The position numbers and the translations under genes were made by a program. Of a DNA stretch of 64,000 bases, positions 18,559 through 27,029 are shown piece by piece; position 1 is the stretch's first letter; the number at the start of each line of letters is the position of its first letter. Location: contig CAWJSE010000002.1 in assembly GCA_963845445.1 (NCBI GenBank), positions 1,054,001 through 1,118,000 on the forward strand, written 5' to 3'. The notes beneath the pieces were generated by a model. It was not told the origin of the DNA. It searched no databases and saw only the letters and a list, made by a program, of their open reading frames with translations. This DNA comes from JABDBL01 sp963845445. GTDB lineage: Bacteria; Cyanobacteriota; Vampirovibrionia; Obscuribacterales; Obscuribacteraceae.

Positions 18559-18984
18559 TTAAACCAATTGAATGATAGCCATTGGTGTTGCGTCCCCACG
18601 ACGGAAACCTGCCTTAAGAATGCGTGTATAACCGCCTTTTCTATCTTTATATTTCGGCGCAATCTCATTAAACACTTTATTAACCACATCGCGATCATAT
18701 AAAAAGGCGTTTACTTGGCGACGCAAGTGCACCGAGCGTGCTACCAATTTTCTTGCGCTAGTATCGCCAGCCTGACTCTTTTTTACTGCAGCAGGATAAT
18801 CAGCAACGTAGCCCTTTTTGCCACAAGTGATGATTTTTTCTACTGCCGGTCTGACAGCCCGAGCCTTAGCTACAGTAGTGATTATTTCATCATGTCTGAG
18901 CAATTCAGTAGTCAAAGCTCTTAAAAGTGCTTTGCGCTGATCATATGGCTTGCTTAACTGATTACCTGGTACACGGTGACGCAT
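18559..18984 (-). CDS. rplQ: 50S ribosomal protein L17
   Basis: L17 lies near the exit tunnel of the large subunit. It begins MRHRVPGNQLSKPYDQRKALLRALTTELL, with the conserved R-K-A-L-L-R-x-L helix and ITTVAKARAVRPAVEKIIT. The C-terminus GGYTRILKAGFRRGDATPMAIIQLV is the family hallmark. Its 141 residues are slightly longer than the short form. The first codons resemble the usual MRHR(K/V)xGxxL start, which fixes the start site. It follows rpoA by 44 bp and precedes truA by 52 bp. Confidence 0.97.
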   Translation of the reverse strand: MRHRVPGNQLSKPYDQRKALLRALTTELLRHDEIITTVAKARAVRPAVEKIITCGKKGYVADYPAAVKKSQAGDTSARKLVARSVHLRRQVNAFLYDRDVVNKVFNEIAPKYKDRKGGYTRILKAGFRRGDATPMAIIQLV

Positions 18985-19028
18985 AAACTTGTCCCTTCGC
19001 TATTTATTCCTTCGCTATCGTCGTTACT

Positions 19029-19976
19029 TTAACGTTCTTTCGGGGTGTCCACCAAAGAAAGACCAAATTGTTTTAGTCTTTCAATGACTTCATCTGCTGA
19101 TTTTTTACCAAAATTTTTGATATTCATCAAATCATCATAAGAAAGCTTGAGCAATTCACCAAGTGAATTGATATTGGCTCTCTTCAAGCAATTGTAGGCA
19201 CGTACAGAAAGCTCTAGTTCTTCAATAGAAATGGAACTATGCTTACCATCTGTTTGAGCTGGTTGTGTGGCAACCGGCACCATTGGTTTACCTGATAGTT
19301 CAGCAATAGGCACCAAATGCTCGATCACTTGGCGAGCGGCTTGAGATACAGCTTCAGTAGCATCGATAGAACCATTAGACCAAAGTTCTATTGATAGTTT
19401 GTCATAATCAGTTGATTCACCAACGCGGGTTGGTTCCACTGTATAACTAACTTTGCGAACAGGCATGTATACAGCATCAATTGGCAAAATATCTATTGCT
19501 TGTTTGTAATGAGCATGCGCATCTGCAGGCACATAGCCGCGTCCACGTTCAACAGTTACTTCGGCGCGAATTCTACCGCCTTCTGCCAAAGTACAAATTT
19601 GCCAATCCGGATTAATAACAGTGGCATCAGCCGGGCAAATTAGATCACGTCCAGTTACAGGTCCCGATCTATCCACATCGAGTTGAAGATATTGTGGATC
19701 TGAACTGAATGTTTTCACAACCAGACCCTTCAAATTAAGCATGATGTCTATAACATCTTCAACTACACCAGGAACGGTAGTGAATTCGTGGGTGACACCA
19801 TCAATACGCACCGCAGTGACTGCTGAACCATCAATAGACGACAGCAATACACGACGAAGGGCATTGCCTAGTGTTGTGCCATAGCCACTTTCAAGGGGCT
19901 CAATAACGAATTTGCCGTAAATAGAACCGTCAGCACCGGTCTTGTTCTCAGAACACTTGATCTTTAATGGTTCCAT
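19029..19976 (-). CDS. rpoA: DNA-directed RNA polymerase subunit alpha
   Basis: The alpha subunit nucleates RNA polymerase assembly. Its N-terminal domain (about 1-225) includes the dimerisation motif EPLESGYGTTLGNALRRVLLSSIDG and VPGVVEDVIDIMLNLKGL. A flexible linker leads to the C-terminal domain (about 245-312) with SIEELELSVRAYNCLKRANINSLGELL and FGKKSADEVIERL, which contacts UP elements and activators. The start ATG 19976 is chosen because GGAG lies 5 nt upstream; an in-frame upstream start adds 8 residues not typical of the family. Length is 315 residues. Confidence 0.97.
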   Translation of the reverse strand: MEPLKIKCSENKTGADGSIYGKFVIEPLESGYGTTLGNALRRVLLSSIDGSAVTAVRIDGVTHEFTTVPGVVEDVIDIMLNLKGLVVKTFSSDPQYLQLDVDRSGPVTGRDLICPADATVINPDWQICTLAEGGRIRAEVTVERGRGYVPADAHAHYKQAIDILPIDAVYMPVRKVSYTVEPTRVGESTDYDKLSIELWSNGSIDATEAVSQAARQVIEHLVPIAELSGKPMVPVATQPAQTDGKHSSISIEELELSVRAYNCLKRANINSLGELLKLSYDDLMNIKNFGKKSADEVIERLKQFGLSLVDTPKER

Positions 19977-20037
19977 TTTCACTCCATCTTTAAATAACAA
20001 AAATAACTACAGTTAGGTAAGGTCAAAAAATTTTTTA

Positions 20038-20661
20038 TCAACGTGAATAATATTCAACAATTAAGGCTTCTTTTATGGTCGGATCCAGATCTTCACGAGT
20101 AGGAGGATTAATCAGGGATACAGTTAAATTTTCCAAATCAGACTTTAGCCAACTTGGTCCGCCCGCAACAGGACTACCGGCAATCAATTCTTTAATCAGT
20201 TTCTGACTTTTCTCTCTTACAGAAACAACTTGATTAGGCTTCAACTTGTACGAAGCAATAGCAACCTTTTTGCCATCTACCAAGAAATGTCCATGCAATA
20301 TGAGCTGACGAGCTTGAGCACGTGAAGGGCACATACCACTGCGATGAACTACGTTATCCAGTCTGGTTTCACAAAGCTGCAATAATTTCAAACCAGTTGG
20401 AACTTTCTTTTGTCTTTGTGCTTCTGCCATATATGCAGAGAATTGTCCTTCTAACATGCCAAAGAACTGTCTCACTTTTTGTTTTTCACGCAATTGCACA
20501 GCAAATTCAGAAAGCTTCTTGCGGTTCTGTCCATGTTGTCCCGGACCATAACGACGTCTTTCGAGACCACATTTAACTGTGTAGCAACGCGAACCCTTCA
20601 AAAAGAGCTTGGTGCCTTCATTACGGCACAACCGACAAACTGGATCTGTATATCTGGCCAA
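20038..20661 (-). CDS. rpsD: 30S ribosomal protein S4
   Basis: S4 is a primary 16S rRNA binder and a frequent translational repressor of its operon. Residues start ARYTDPVCRLCRNEGTKLFLKG, with the N-terminal CxxC(x)nC zinc-type cysteines partly present (C9, C12, C26, C31). The S4 RNA-binding domain follows (LETRLDNVVHRSGMCPSRAQARQLILHGHF). The gene starts with TTG 20661, supported by an AGGAG 8 nt upstream. Full length at 207 residues. Upstream it is separated from rpsK by the 107-bp tandem repeat. Confidence 0.96.
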   Translation of the reverse strand: MARYTDPVCRLCRNEGTKLFLKGSRCYTVKCGLERRRYGPGQHGQNRKKLSEFAVQLREKQKVRQFFGMLEGQFSAYMAEAQRQKKVPTGLKLLQLCETRLDNVVHRSGMCPSRAQARQLILHGHFLVDGKKVAIASYKLKPNQVVSVREKSQKLIKELIAGSPVAGGPSWLKSDLENLTVSLINPPTREDLDPTIKEALIVEYYSR

Positions 20662-20680
20662 TGTAATTCTCCTAACCTTT

Positions 20681-20990
20681 TAAACGCTCTGTCGACTTCA
20701 TTCTTCGTCTCCTCCGCTTGTCCCCACTTCGCTCCCACCGCCTCATCGTCGCTGTCTGCTTCGTTGCAACTTCTAACTATTCTTCTTTAAACGCTCTGTC
20801 GACTTCATTCTTCGTCTCCTCCGCTTGTCCCCACTTCGCTCCCACCGCCTCATCGTCGCTGTCTGCTTCGTTGCAACTTCTAACTATTCTTCTTTAAACG
20901 CTCTGTCGACTTCATTCTTCGTCTCCTCCGCTCATCCCCACTTCGCTCCCACCGCCTCACCGTCGCTGTCTGCTTCGTTACTCTTTCCTA
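20681..20990 (-). repeat. Tandem 107-bp repeat, about 2.9 units, between rpsK and rpsD
   Basis: Three near-identical copies begin at 20681, 20788 and 20895, exactly 107 bp apart. Each holds (minus strand) ACGAAGCAGACAGCGACG, GAGGCGGTGGGAGCGAAGTG and GACAGAGCGTTTA. The copy nearest rpsK differs at a few positions and lacks the full linker. The unit is a member of the spacer-repeat family found through the operon. Each copy is open in one frame for roughly 25-35 codons (for example RRWERSGDKRRRRRMKSTER). It accounts for nearly the whole 336-bp gap, and no other element is seen. Confidence 0.9.
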
Positions 20991-20997
20991 CAAATCC

Positions 20998-21391
20998 TTA
21001 AACGCGGCGGCGTTTGGGCGGACGACAGCCGTTATGCGGAATTGGTGTTACGTCCTTAATCAAAGTAATTTCAAGACCAGCAGCTTGCAATGCACGAATG
21101 GCAGTTTCACGGCCAGGCACCTGGCCCTTTAACCAAAACCTCTACTTGGCGCATGCCTTGGTCCATAGAGCGCTTAGCTACAGCTTCTGCAGCTTGCTGA
21201 GCAGCAAATGGAGTGCCCTTTTTAGCGCCCTTAAAACCGACTGTACCTGCCGATGCCCAGGCAATTACTTGACCCTGCGGATCGCAAGCAGAAACTATTG
21301 TGTTATTAAAGGTGCTCTGAATATGCACCACGCCTTGCAGTATTACACGACGATCTTTTCTTTTCGGTTTTGCTTTAATGTTTTGTGCCAT
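20998..21391 (-). CDS. rpsK: 30S ribosomal protein S11, one frameshift
   Basis: S11 forms part of the small-subunit platform near the Shine-Dalgarno helix. The N-terminal 94 codons are in frame (VVHIQSTFNNTIVSACDPQG, AWASAGTVGFKGAKKGTPFAAQ, MRQVEVLVKGPG). The C-terminus continues in another frame as RETAIRALQAAGLEITLIKD and IPHNGCRPPKRRRV, the family's invariant end. One surplus base near 21117-21124 (CCAGGTGCCTGGCC) explains the break. The repaired product is 130 residues, the normal length. It follows rpsM by 16 bp. Confidence 0.9.
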
Positions 21392-21407
21392 TAGAATTTC
21401 CTATTAC

Positions 21408-21796
21408 TTAGCCTTTGGACGGTGCTATTTTCTTATTAGCAACAGTGACGCGCTTTCTGCCCCGACGTGTACGAGCATTTGTTTTAGTGCGTTGCCCGCG
21501 TGTTGGCAGCCCTCGGCGATGACGTTGCCCACGATAGCAATTGATTTCGATCAAACGCTTTACACTTAAACCTTCTGATCGTCTTAAATCACCTTCAACG
21601 GTCATGCCAGATTTTTCGATTTCGTCTCTTAAGCGAGTAATTTCATCTTCAGTCAAATCTTGGATACGACGACTGTCCGGTACTGCTAACTTGGCACAAA
21701 TTTTTTGGCCGAAGGACGACCGATGCCATAAATATAAGTTAGGGCAATGACAGTTCTTTTATTTCTAGGTAAATCAATTCCAGCTATACGAGCCAT
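21408..21796 (-). CDS. rpsM: 30S ribosomal protein S13, one frameshift
   Basis: S13 bridges the subunits and contacts tRNA in the head. The start at ATG 21796 gives MARIAGIDLPRNKRTVIALT and YIYGIGRPSAKK. The frame breaks in a run of six A (minus strand) near 21701-21706. One more A restores KICAKLAVPDSRRIQDLTEDE and the downstream LRRSEGLSVKRLIEINCYRG, RHRRGLPTRGQRTKTNARTR and RKRVTVANKKIAPSKG. Repaired length is 129 residues. The remaining in-frame ORF (21408-21656) covers only the C-terminal two thirds. Assembly error in a homopolymer is the likely cause. Confidence 0.9.
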
Positions 21797-21799
21797 TCT

Positions 21800-21883
21800 T
21801 TACTCTCTTCCCTCTTTTGCTTGCTCTGTGGCCATAATCTGTTGCTTCAAATCCTGCTCTTCCTTACTCATCTTCAAAAGCAT
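21800..21883 (-). CDS. Possible 27-aa ORF between rpmJ and rpsM
   Basis: ATG 21883 (or internal ATG 21871) opens a frame ending in TAA three bases before the rpsM start (TAAAGAATG). It has a charged, helix-like composition (MSKEEQDLKQQIMATEQAKE). No strong ribosome binding site is visible. The rpmJ-rpsM gap (156 bp) is unusually long for this operon and is one of the few not filled by the spacer repeat. Tight spacing to rpsM is the only argument for it being real. Confidence 0.2.
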   Translation of the reverse strand: MLLKMSKEEQDLKQQIMATEQAKEGRE

Positions 21884-21952
21884 AGTCCAATGTCTTTTTG
21901 CTTTTGATGCTCCCCTTAGTTATCTGCTCGGTAACAATCCGGACTTATCAGA

Positions 21953-22066
21953 CTACCCCTGCCGTTGTTTATGCTTAGGATTCTCACAAATAATTGCTAT
22001 CCGACCTTTTCGTCGAATTACTTTGCACTTTTCGCAAATTTTCTTAACCGAAGCTCTAACCTTCAT
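21953..22066 (-). CDS. rpmJ: 50S ribosomal protein L36
   Basis: A 37-residue protein at its usual place between infA and rpsM. It begins MKVRASVKKICEKCKVIRRK and continues to the ICENPKHKQRQG end. The zinc ligands are C11, C14, C27 and H32, the C-C-C-H pattern of the zinc-binding L36 form. It is intact and full length. A 124-bp gap to infA contains a 15-bp perfect palindrome (CACCAATTATTGGTG at 22106-22120) without a T-run. Confidence 0.95.
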   Translation of the reverse strand: MKVRASVKKICEKCKVIRRKGRIAIICENPKHKQRQG

Positions 22067-22190
22067 GCTCTTAGCCCATTTTCTTTATACATTATTTCGA
22101 ATCGTCACCAATTATTGGTGTTCCGCAAATCCCGAGACCGCGAATTTGGCAGCGCTTTAGGTGCGTTGCCGCCAAACATACTATTGTACA

Positions 22191-22412
22191 TCAATCCTTC
22201 ACTCTATAGGTAATTCTTCCTCGAGTTAAGTCATAAGGAGTAAGCTCAACCTTAACTCGATCGCCTGGAAGGATTTTAATAAAATTCTTTCTGATTTTGC
22301 CCGAAATGTGCGCCAGTACCTTATGTCCATTATCCAGTTCCACACGAAACATGGCATTAGGTAATGACTCTTTAATCGTGCCTTCGAATTCAATTACGCC
22401 TTGCTTGGTCAT
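22191..22412 (-). CDS. infA: Translation initiation factor IF-1
   Basis: IF-1 occupies the ribosomal A site during initiation. The 73-residue OB-fold protein matches the family end to end: GVIEFEGTIKESLPNAMFRV, then GHKVLAHISGKIRKNFIKIL, PGDRVKVELTPYDL and the terminal RGRITYR. It lies 18 bp after map and 124 bp before rpmJ, the usual map-infA-rpmJ order. Start MTKQGV is normal for the family. Confidence 0.97.
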   Translation of the reverse strand: MTKQGVIEFEGTIKESLPNAMFRVELDNGHKVLAHISGKIRKNFIKILPGDRVKVELTPYDLTRGRITYRVKD

Positions 22413-22430
22413 TTTTTAGATTCTTTCCTT

Positions 22431-23231
22431 TTAAACCCTGACTAGACTATCTATCACTTCGCTAGGGCGCCTGGTAAGTACTTCTACCCCATTGTCAGTG
22501 ACCAATAAAGAATGCTCAAAATGGGCCGACGGTTTGTAATCTTGTGTTACAACAGTCCAGCCATCAGTTTTGATTTTCACTCTATCGCCACCTTGATTTA
22601 ACATGGGTTCGATGGCAATTACCATACCAGATTTTAGTGTAACCTTACTGCCAGTGCGATAATTAAAGATAAAAGGATCCTCGTGATAACTAGGACCAAT
22701 ACCATGTCCACCATAATCACGAACAATTCCATAAGCACTTGCTAATCCAATGTCTTCCACAGCGCCGCCAATATCATCAAGACTACAGCCTGCCTTGCAA
22801 ACGGCTACGGCCGCATATAACGACCTTTGCGTATCCTTTAGAAGTTTTTCAAGCACTGGGGAAATTTTGCCTACAGGCAATGTGACAGCCGTGTCCCCAA
22901 TAAAGTCAAAAGGCTTGCCAGCCTTGGTGGTGCGAATAGTGGCGCCAATATCGATGCTGATAATATCGCCTTCTTTTAATATTTTCTTTTTATTCGGTAT
23001 ACCATGCACCACTTCTTCATTTACTGAGGCGCAAATACAAGCCGGAAAATTACGATAGCCCTTAAATGTCGGGATAGCTCCCGCATCGATGATAGCTTTT
23101 TCAGCTTCCTGATCAAGCTCCCAAGTGCTAATGCCTGGCTTAACTAAAGTAGACAAATACTCAAGCACGCCGCCAGCAATTTTCCCTGCTTTGCGTATGA
23201 ATTCAATATCATCTGCCTCAGTTAAGATCAT
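22431..23231 (-). CDS. map: Methionine aminopeptidase, type I
   Basis: This cytosolic enzyme removes the initiator methionine. The 266-residue pita-bread fold carries the five metal ligands in their usual contexts: ISIDIGATI (first Asp), FIGDTAVTLPVG (second Asp), GGHGIGPSYHEDPF (His), GMVIAIEPML (Glu) and the final Glu in AHFEHSLLVTDNG. The substrate His lies in NEEVVHGIP. The ATGA overlap with adk (4 bp) indicates translational coupling. The C-terminus extends slightly beyond the family end. Confidence 0.97.
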   Translation of the reverse strand: MILTEADDIEFIRKAGKIAGGVLEYLSTLVKPGISTWELDQEAEKAIIDAGAIPTFKGYRNFPACICASVNEEVVHGIPNKKKILKEGDIISIDIGATIRTTKAGKPFDFIGDTAVTLPVGKISPVLEKLLKDTQRSLYAAVAVCKAGCSLDDIGGAVEDIGLASAYGIVRDYGGHGIGPSYHEDPFIFNYRTGSKVTLKSGMVIAIEPMLNQGGDRVKIKTDGWTVVTQDYKPSAHFEHSLLVTDNGVEVLTRRPSEVIDSLVRV

Positions 23232-23935
23232 CGTCCACCAGTGTTAACGCAGACTCTTAGTTCGCCAGCAATATCAGCATAAATTTCATCTTGGCTACGA
23301 GAACCATCAATGTCAGTTAGCAATCTGCGCTCTCTATAATACCCAATTAATGGAGCCGTCAGCTCTTTATAAACCTTGAGTCGTTCTTTTACTATGTCAG
23401 CACGATCATCACTTCTCTGTTGAAGAGGATTACCGCAAACATCACAGATACCAGGAATTTTGGGAGGAGAATTCTTAATATGATATACGGCACCACATGC
23501 AGAATTACCACAATTAAGTCGCCCTGCAATGCGCTCTATAATAACCTCATCATCTACAACTAAATTGAAAACACAGCTTAAAGGCAATTTTAACCTGGCA
23601 AGCGTGTCATCAAGACTTCTTGCTTGCGGCAAGGTGCGAGGAAAACCGTCAAGAATAAAGCCCTTTTTACAGTCAGGCTGAGCGAGTCGTTCTTTGATAA
23701 TAGCGATCATCAAATCATCTGGCACTAAATTACCGCTATCAATGTAGGTTTTGGCTTTTAAGCATTCTTCCTTACCGTCGCCTATACCGTGTCTCAAAAT
23801 ATCGCCAGTAGACAAATGGGGTAACCCCAGTTCTGCTCTCAAACGCTTACATTGTGTACCTTTTCCAGATCCCGGAGGACCTAGAAAGAGTATACGAGTT
23901 TCTAATAATTTTTTGAGCATAGTTTCATCTGACAT
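23228..23935 (-). CDS. adk: Adenylate kinase, zinc-LID type
   Basis: It catalyses ATP + AMP to 2 ADP. The P-loop FLGPPGSGKGTQCKRL (about 16-31), the AMP-binding LSTGDILRHG and GFILDGFPRTLPQA, and DRADIVKERLKVY with its catalytic Arg are present. The LID domain holds four cysteines (CGNSAC and CDVC), the structural zinc site of many Gram-positive-type enzymes. The spacing CxxxxC in the first pair is longer than the usual CxxC. It has 235 residues; a later Met (MLKKLLETRI) would be a shorter alternative start. It overlaps map by 4 bp. Confidence 0.93.
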   Translation of the reverse strand: MSDETMLKKLLETRILFLGPPGSGKGTQCKRLRAELGLPHLSTGDILRHGIGDGKEECLKAKTYIDSGNLVPDDLMIAIIKERLAQPDCKKGFILDGFPRTLPQARSLDDTLARLKLPLSCVFNLVVDDEVIIERIAGRLNCGNSACGAVYHIKNSPPKIPGICDVCGNPLQQRSDDRADIVKERLKVYKELTAPLIGYYRERRLLTDIDGSRSQDEIYADIAGELRVCVNTGGR

Positions 23936-23937
23936 GT

Positions 23938-24000
23938 TATCTTAGGCGCTCCGTCAATTTCATCTCTTGTGTCCTTCGCTAATAAATCCGCTGTCTCTCG
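23938..24000 (-). repeat. Degenerate spacer repeat between secY and adk
   Basis: On the minus strand AGCGAAGGACACAAGAGATGA is followed by GACGGAGCGCC 14 nt before the adk ATG. This matches the end of the spacer-repeat family; the 5' half is missing or too diverged to recognise. Confidence 0.45.
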
Positions 24001-24008
24001 AGATTTAG

Positions 24009-25457
24009 CTAGATACTCTTAGTATCTTTGGGCTTGAACAACCCGCGGGCTTGATAACTTGCCGATAAAGCATGGGTAATTAACTGTCTTTGAGTATCTA
24101 TGGCTACACCAACCAGAATAATCAAGGAAGTGCTTCCTAAACCTTGCAAAGTTTGCACATAAGTCAGTTGCTCAATATGTATAGGCAAAATAGCAATGAT
24201 ACCAACTGCAGTAGCACCTATAAATACCAAACGATTGATGGTTCGCTCCAGAAACTCTGCCGTCGGCCTACCGGGTCTAACACCTTGAATCGCTCGTCCA
24301 CTTCGTCTTAAATTCTCCGCGATATCTCGAGGCTGCAAAATGATAGACGCATAAAAATAAGCAAATAATATTATCAACGAAAAATACAAAAGCGAATGTT
24401 CCCAATGATAATAAGAAAAAATATTGGCAATTTCACTGCTAAAAAAATTACCTAGATTTTGTATAAATCTGTGGTTCATGATTGTGCCGAATGTCGTTTT
24501 GATAAACGGAATGCCGCTAAAAACAGTACTAATATACTTAGCAGGATCTGATTGGCCCAAAAATTGCATTATGGTGCTTGGAAAAATTAGTAAAGAAGAA
24601 GCAAATATAATGGCCATAACGCCGGATGGATTAACCGGTAAATAAATATAATCAGTCGGCGATTCAGCATATGCCTGCCTGCCAACATTTCGTCTTGCGC
24701 CAAGGACAAGAATCTTTCTCATCCCCTCTTGCAAACAAACAATCAACGCCGCTAAGGCTAAAAATACAGCTACCATAAGAGCAACACCCCAAACTGGTGT
24801 TTGACCAGTTTGCACGGCTTCATTAGTGTTATGGATCATTACCGGTAACCGCGCTGCGATGCCAATGAAAATAAGCAGTGAAGCGCCATTGCCTACTCCT
24901 CTTTCTGTAATTTGTTCGCCCATCCACATAACAAATACGGCACAAGCAGTAAGAACGATTACTGTATTAACAACAAACAATGGCCCCGCCGTAATTATAA
25001 CTTCAGGATTATGAATACTATGAAGCACTTTCACTAACGTAATCGACTGAATAATGCCTAATACAATAGTACCGACGCGAGTATATTGTTGCAGTTGCTT
25101 CCTGCCCTGTTCCCCAGAATTTTTTTGCAATTCTTCTAATTTAGGAATAGCAACTGCCAAAAGCTGCATGATGATCGAGGCAGTAATAAAAGGACCAATT
25201 CCTAGGGAAAAAATTGAAAGTTTGTTGAGGGCACCACCTGTAAACAAGTCAAGCATTCCAATAAAGCTCTGCGCTAATTCAGGATGCTTAGTGAAAGCAG
25301 TCGGATCAACACCAGCGATAGGAATGTGTACGCCGATACGATACAAGGCGATCATAGCTATGGTGAAAAGAACACGCTCTTTCAGTCCCGCTGCTGAGAG
25401 TAGCTTCAGTAATTCTTCCGGACCTGGAACTTTATTGCGCTTAGTTGGACTTTGCAT
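24009..25457 (-). CDS. secY: Preprotein translocase subunit SecY
   Basis: SecY is the channel of the general secretion pathway in the cytoplasmic membrane. Ten transmembrane segments are visible across 482 residues. Family signatures include LYRIGVHIPIAGVDP, TGGALNKLSIFSLGIGPFITASIIMQ, the LQEGMRKILV segment before the cytosolic loop (RRNVGRQAYAES, and PVNPSGVMAIIFASS), and DIAENLRRSGRAIQGVRPG near the C-terminus. It is longer than the usual 420-440 residues, mainly in periplasmic loop regions and the tail. It sits in the canonical rplO-secY-adk order, 16 bp after rplO. Confidence 0.96.
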   Translation of the reverse strand: MQSPTKRNKVPGPEELLKLLSAAGLKERVLFTIAMIALYRIGVHIPIAGVDPTAFTKHPELAQSFIGMLDLFTGGALNKLSIFSLGIGPFITASIIMQLLAVAIPKLEELQKNSGEQGRKQLQQYTRVGTIVLGIIQSITLVKVLHSIHNPEVIITAGPLFVVNTVIVLTACAVFVMWMGEQITERGVGNGASLLIFIGIAARLPVMIHNTNEAVQTGQTPVWGVALMVAVFLALAALIVCLQEGMRKILVLGARRNVGRQAYAESPTDYIYLPVNPSGVMAIIFASSLLIFPSTIMQFLGQSDPAKYISTVFSGIPFIKTTFGTIMNHRFIQNLGNFFSSEIANIFSYYHWEHSLLYFSLIILFAYFYASIILQPRDIAENLRRSGRAIQGVRPGRPTAEFLERTINRLVFIGATAVGIIAILPIHIEQLTYVQTLQGLGSTSLIILVGVAIDTQRQLITHALSASYQARGLFKPKDTKSI

Positions 25458-25473
25458 TTAAACTAGCCGTCCT

Positions 25474-25983
25474 CTAATGCCCTTTTTTGGTGGCTTTTTT
25501 TGCGGCTTTTGCTGCCTTTCTATCTTTAGAGTTCGCATTAACAAGCAATTCTGCCTTACCGCCGGCTGCTTCTATTTTAGATTTTGCACTAGCAGAAAAA
25601 TGATGCGCTTTGACATTCAGAGGAAGCTTTAATTCACCATTACCCAGGATACGCAAGCTTTTGGTTACCTGGCGCAAAACGCCTTGTTCAACCAATGTTT
25701 CTGGATTAACTTCCTTACCCGAGCTGAAGCCACTGAGTGCACTAATATTGATAGCTACCCATTCTCTAGTTATTACTTGATCAAAGTTATGCAATTTAGG
25801 TAAACGACGGAACAGTGGTGTTTGTCCACCTTCAAAACCAAAACGTTTGCTCTCTCCAGAACGCTGACCTTGCCCGTTATGACCTCGTGTACTTGTCTTA
25901 CCATGACCAGAAGAACGGCCGCGGCCTACACGCTTGCGATCACGACGTGCTCCTTGTGCTGGTTTTAGTTCAGTAAGATGCAT
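25474..25983 (-). CDS. rplO: 50S ribosomal protein L15
   Basis: L15 is a late-assembly large-subunit protein. The N-terminal basic Gly-rich segment is typical (MHLTELKPAQGARRDRKRVG, GRSSGHGKTSTRGHNGQGQR), followed by FEGGQTPLFRRLPK. The C-terminal fold includes LRILGNGELKLPLNVKAHHF and FSASAKSKIEAAGGKAELL. A Lys/Ala tail of about 17 residues ends the protein (KDRKAAKAAKKATKKGH). A purine-rich AAAAGGGGAAAATT directly precedes the ATG, so this gene has its own strong ribosome binding site besides the repeat upstream. Confidence 0.96.
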   Translation of the reverse strand: MHLTELKPAQGARRDRKRVGRGRSSGHGKTSTRGHNGQGQRSGESKRFGFEGGQTPLFRRLPKLHNFDQVITREWVAINISALSGFSSGKEVNPETLVEQGVLRQVTKSLRILGNGELKLPLNVKAHHFSASAKSKIEAAGGKAELLVNANSKDRKAAKAAKKATKKGH

Positions 25984-25994
25984 AATTTTCCCCT

Positions 25995-26093
25995 TTTCAT
26001 AAACGCTCCGTCGCCTTCAGCCTTCGGCTTCTCCGCTTTGTCCCCACTCCGCTTCCACCGCCTCATCGTCGCTGTCCACTTCGTTCAAAATTC
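25995..26093 (-). repeat. Spacer repeat between rpmD and rplO
   Basis: On the minus strand it contains ACGAAGTGGACAGCGACG, GAGGCGGTGGAAGCGGAGTG and GGCGACGGAGCGTTTATG. It is very close to the 107-bp units before rpsD, but carries an extra A in the GACAAAGCGG stretch relative to them, which may be a sequencing indel. It fills most of the 133-bp gap. Confidence 0.8.
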
Positions 26094-26116
26094 TAATTAA
26101 CCCTCTGGTTAGCTCC

Positions 26117-26368
26117 CTATATGGCGGTCTGTTTGGCCGGTTTTCCAGCTGTTTTTTTTGCCGCCGATTTTTCTTTATCAGTCCCACTATGTTCTTTAAC
26201 TGAAACTAAATGATGGATTTTTTTTACCATACCAATAATGGTGGCACTCTTAGCATGTTTTACAGAACTACCATATTTGGTCAAGCCTAAAGCTTCAACA
26301 ACCCTACGTTGGGTCGCAGGCTTGCCAACCAATCCTCTTGTCAAAGTTATTTCTAACACAGTCGTCAT
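26117..26368 (-). CDS. rpmD: 50S ribosomal protein L30
   Basis: The first 60 residues are the L30 fold: VLEITLTRGLVGKPATQRRV, then EALGLTKYGSSVKHAKSATI and a helix ending in VKKIHHLVSV. About 23 further residues form a Lys/Ala/Thr tail (KEKSAAKKTAGKPAKQTAI) absent from the compact bacterial form. L30 is missing in true cyanobacteria, so its presence is taxonomically informative. The gene lies 26 bp after rpsE. Confidence 0.93.
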   Translation of the reverse strand: MTTVLEITLTRGLVGKPATQRRVVEALGLTKYGSSVKHAKSATIIGMVKKIHHLVSVKEHSGTDKEKSAAKKTAGKPAKQTAI

Positions 26369-26394
26369 AAAAACCCCTTCTTCCTCTAAAACAA

Positions 26395-27027
26395 TTAAGC
26401 CAACATTTGTTTTAGACTCATTCCCCTTAACTTCGCTACTTGCTCAAAGGTTCTTAAATTAGACAAACCATTGATAGTGGCTCTAGCAACATTCAGTGGT
26501 GCGCGTGAGCCCAAAGACTTAGACATAACATCACCCACTCCAGCCAATTCTAGAATCGCGCGGGCTGCACCACCTGCTATAACACCAGTTCCTTTGGCTG
26601 CTGGCTTTAACAAAATACGACTGGCGCCTTGCTTACCCGTTAATTCGTGAGGAATAGTCGTTCCGATTAAAGGCACCTTAATTAAATGCTTTCTGGCGTC
26701 ACCAACGCCTTTTTGGATAGCACTCAAAACTTCTGCCGCTTTACCAACGCCAATACCAACTTGTCCTTTGCCATTCCCAATAGCTACAACTGCCCTAAAA
26801 CTAAGCTTTTTACCACCCTTAACTACTTTGGTAACGCGTCGGACTTGAATAATTTTCTCTTCCCATTCAGACTCCAGACGTTGTTTACCAGCATCATCAG
26901 AAGAAACAGCTCCCTTATTTGGACCGCGACCCGAACCAGGGCCACCGCCACCGCGACGTCCTCTTCTGGTACTTTCGTTACCTGGTTCTTGTTCCCCTGG
27001 TGTAACTATTTTTTCTTCCTTAGGCAT
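26395..27027 (-). CDS. rpsE: 30S ribosomal protein S5
   Basis: S5 acts in decoding fidelity and mRNA unwinding at the entry channel. The family core starts at about residue 55 (WEEKIIQVRRVTKVVKGGKK) with LSFRAVVAIGNGKGQVGIGV, IPHELTGKQGASRILLKPA and GTGVIAGGAARAILELAGV. A Gly/Arg-rich N-terminal extension of about 50 residues (ESTRRGRRGGGGPGSGRGPN) precedes it. The ATG is preceded at 12 nt by the GGAG that ends the upstream spacer repeat. Confidence 0.96.
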   Translation of the reverse strand: MPKEEKIVTPGEQEPGNESTRRGRRGGGGPGSGRGPNKGAVSSDDAGKQRLESEWEEKIIQVRRVTKVVKGGKKLSFRAVVAIGNGKGQVGIGVGKAAEVLSAIQKGVGDARKHLIKVPLIGTTIPHELTGKQGASRILLKPAAKGTGVIAGGAARAILELAGVGDVMSKSLGSRAPLNVARATINGLSNLRTFEQVAKLRGMSLKQMLA

Positions 27028-27029
27028 CT

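Noticed and set aside
22105..22179. Minus-strand 24-codon frame between infA and rpmJ
   Set aside because: It lies across a perfect palindrome, has no ribosome binding site and no resemblance to the spacer-repeat frames.
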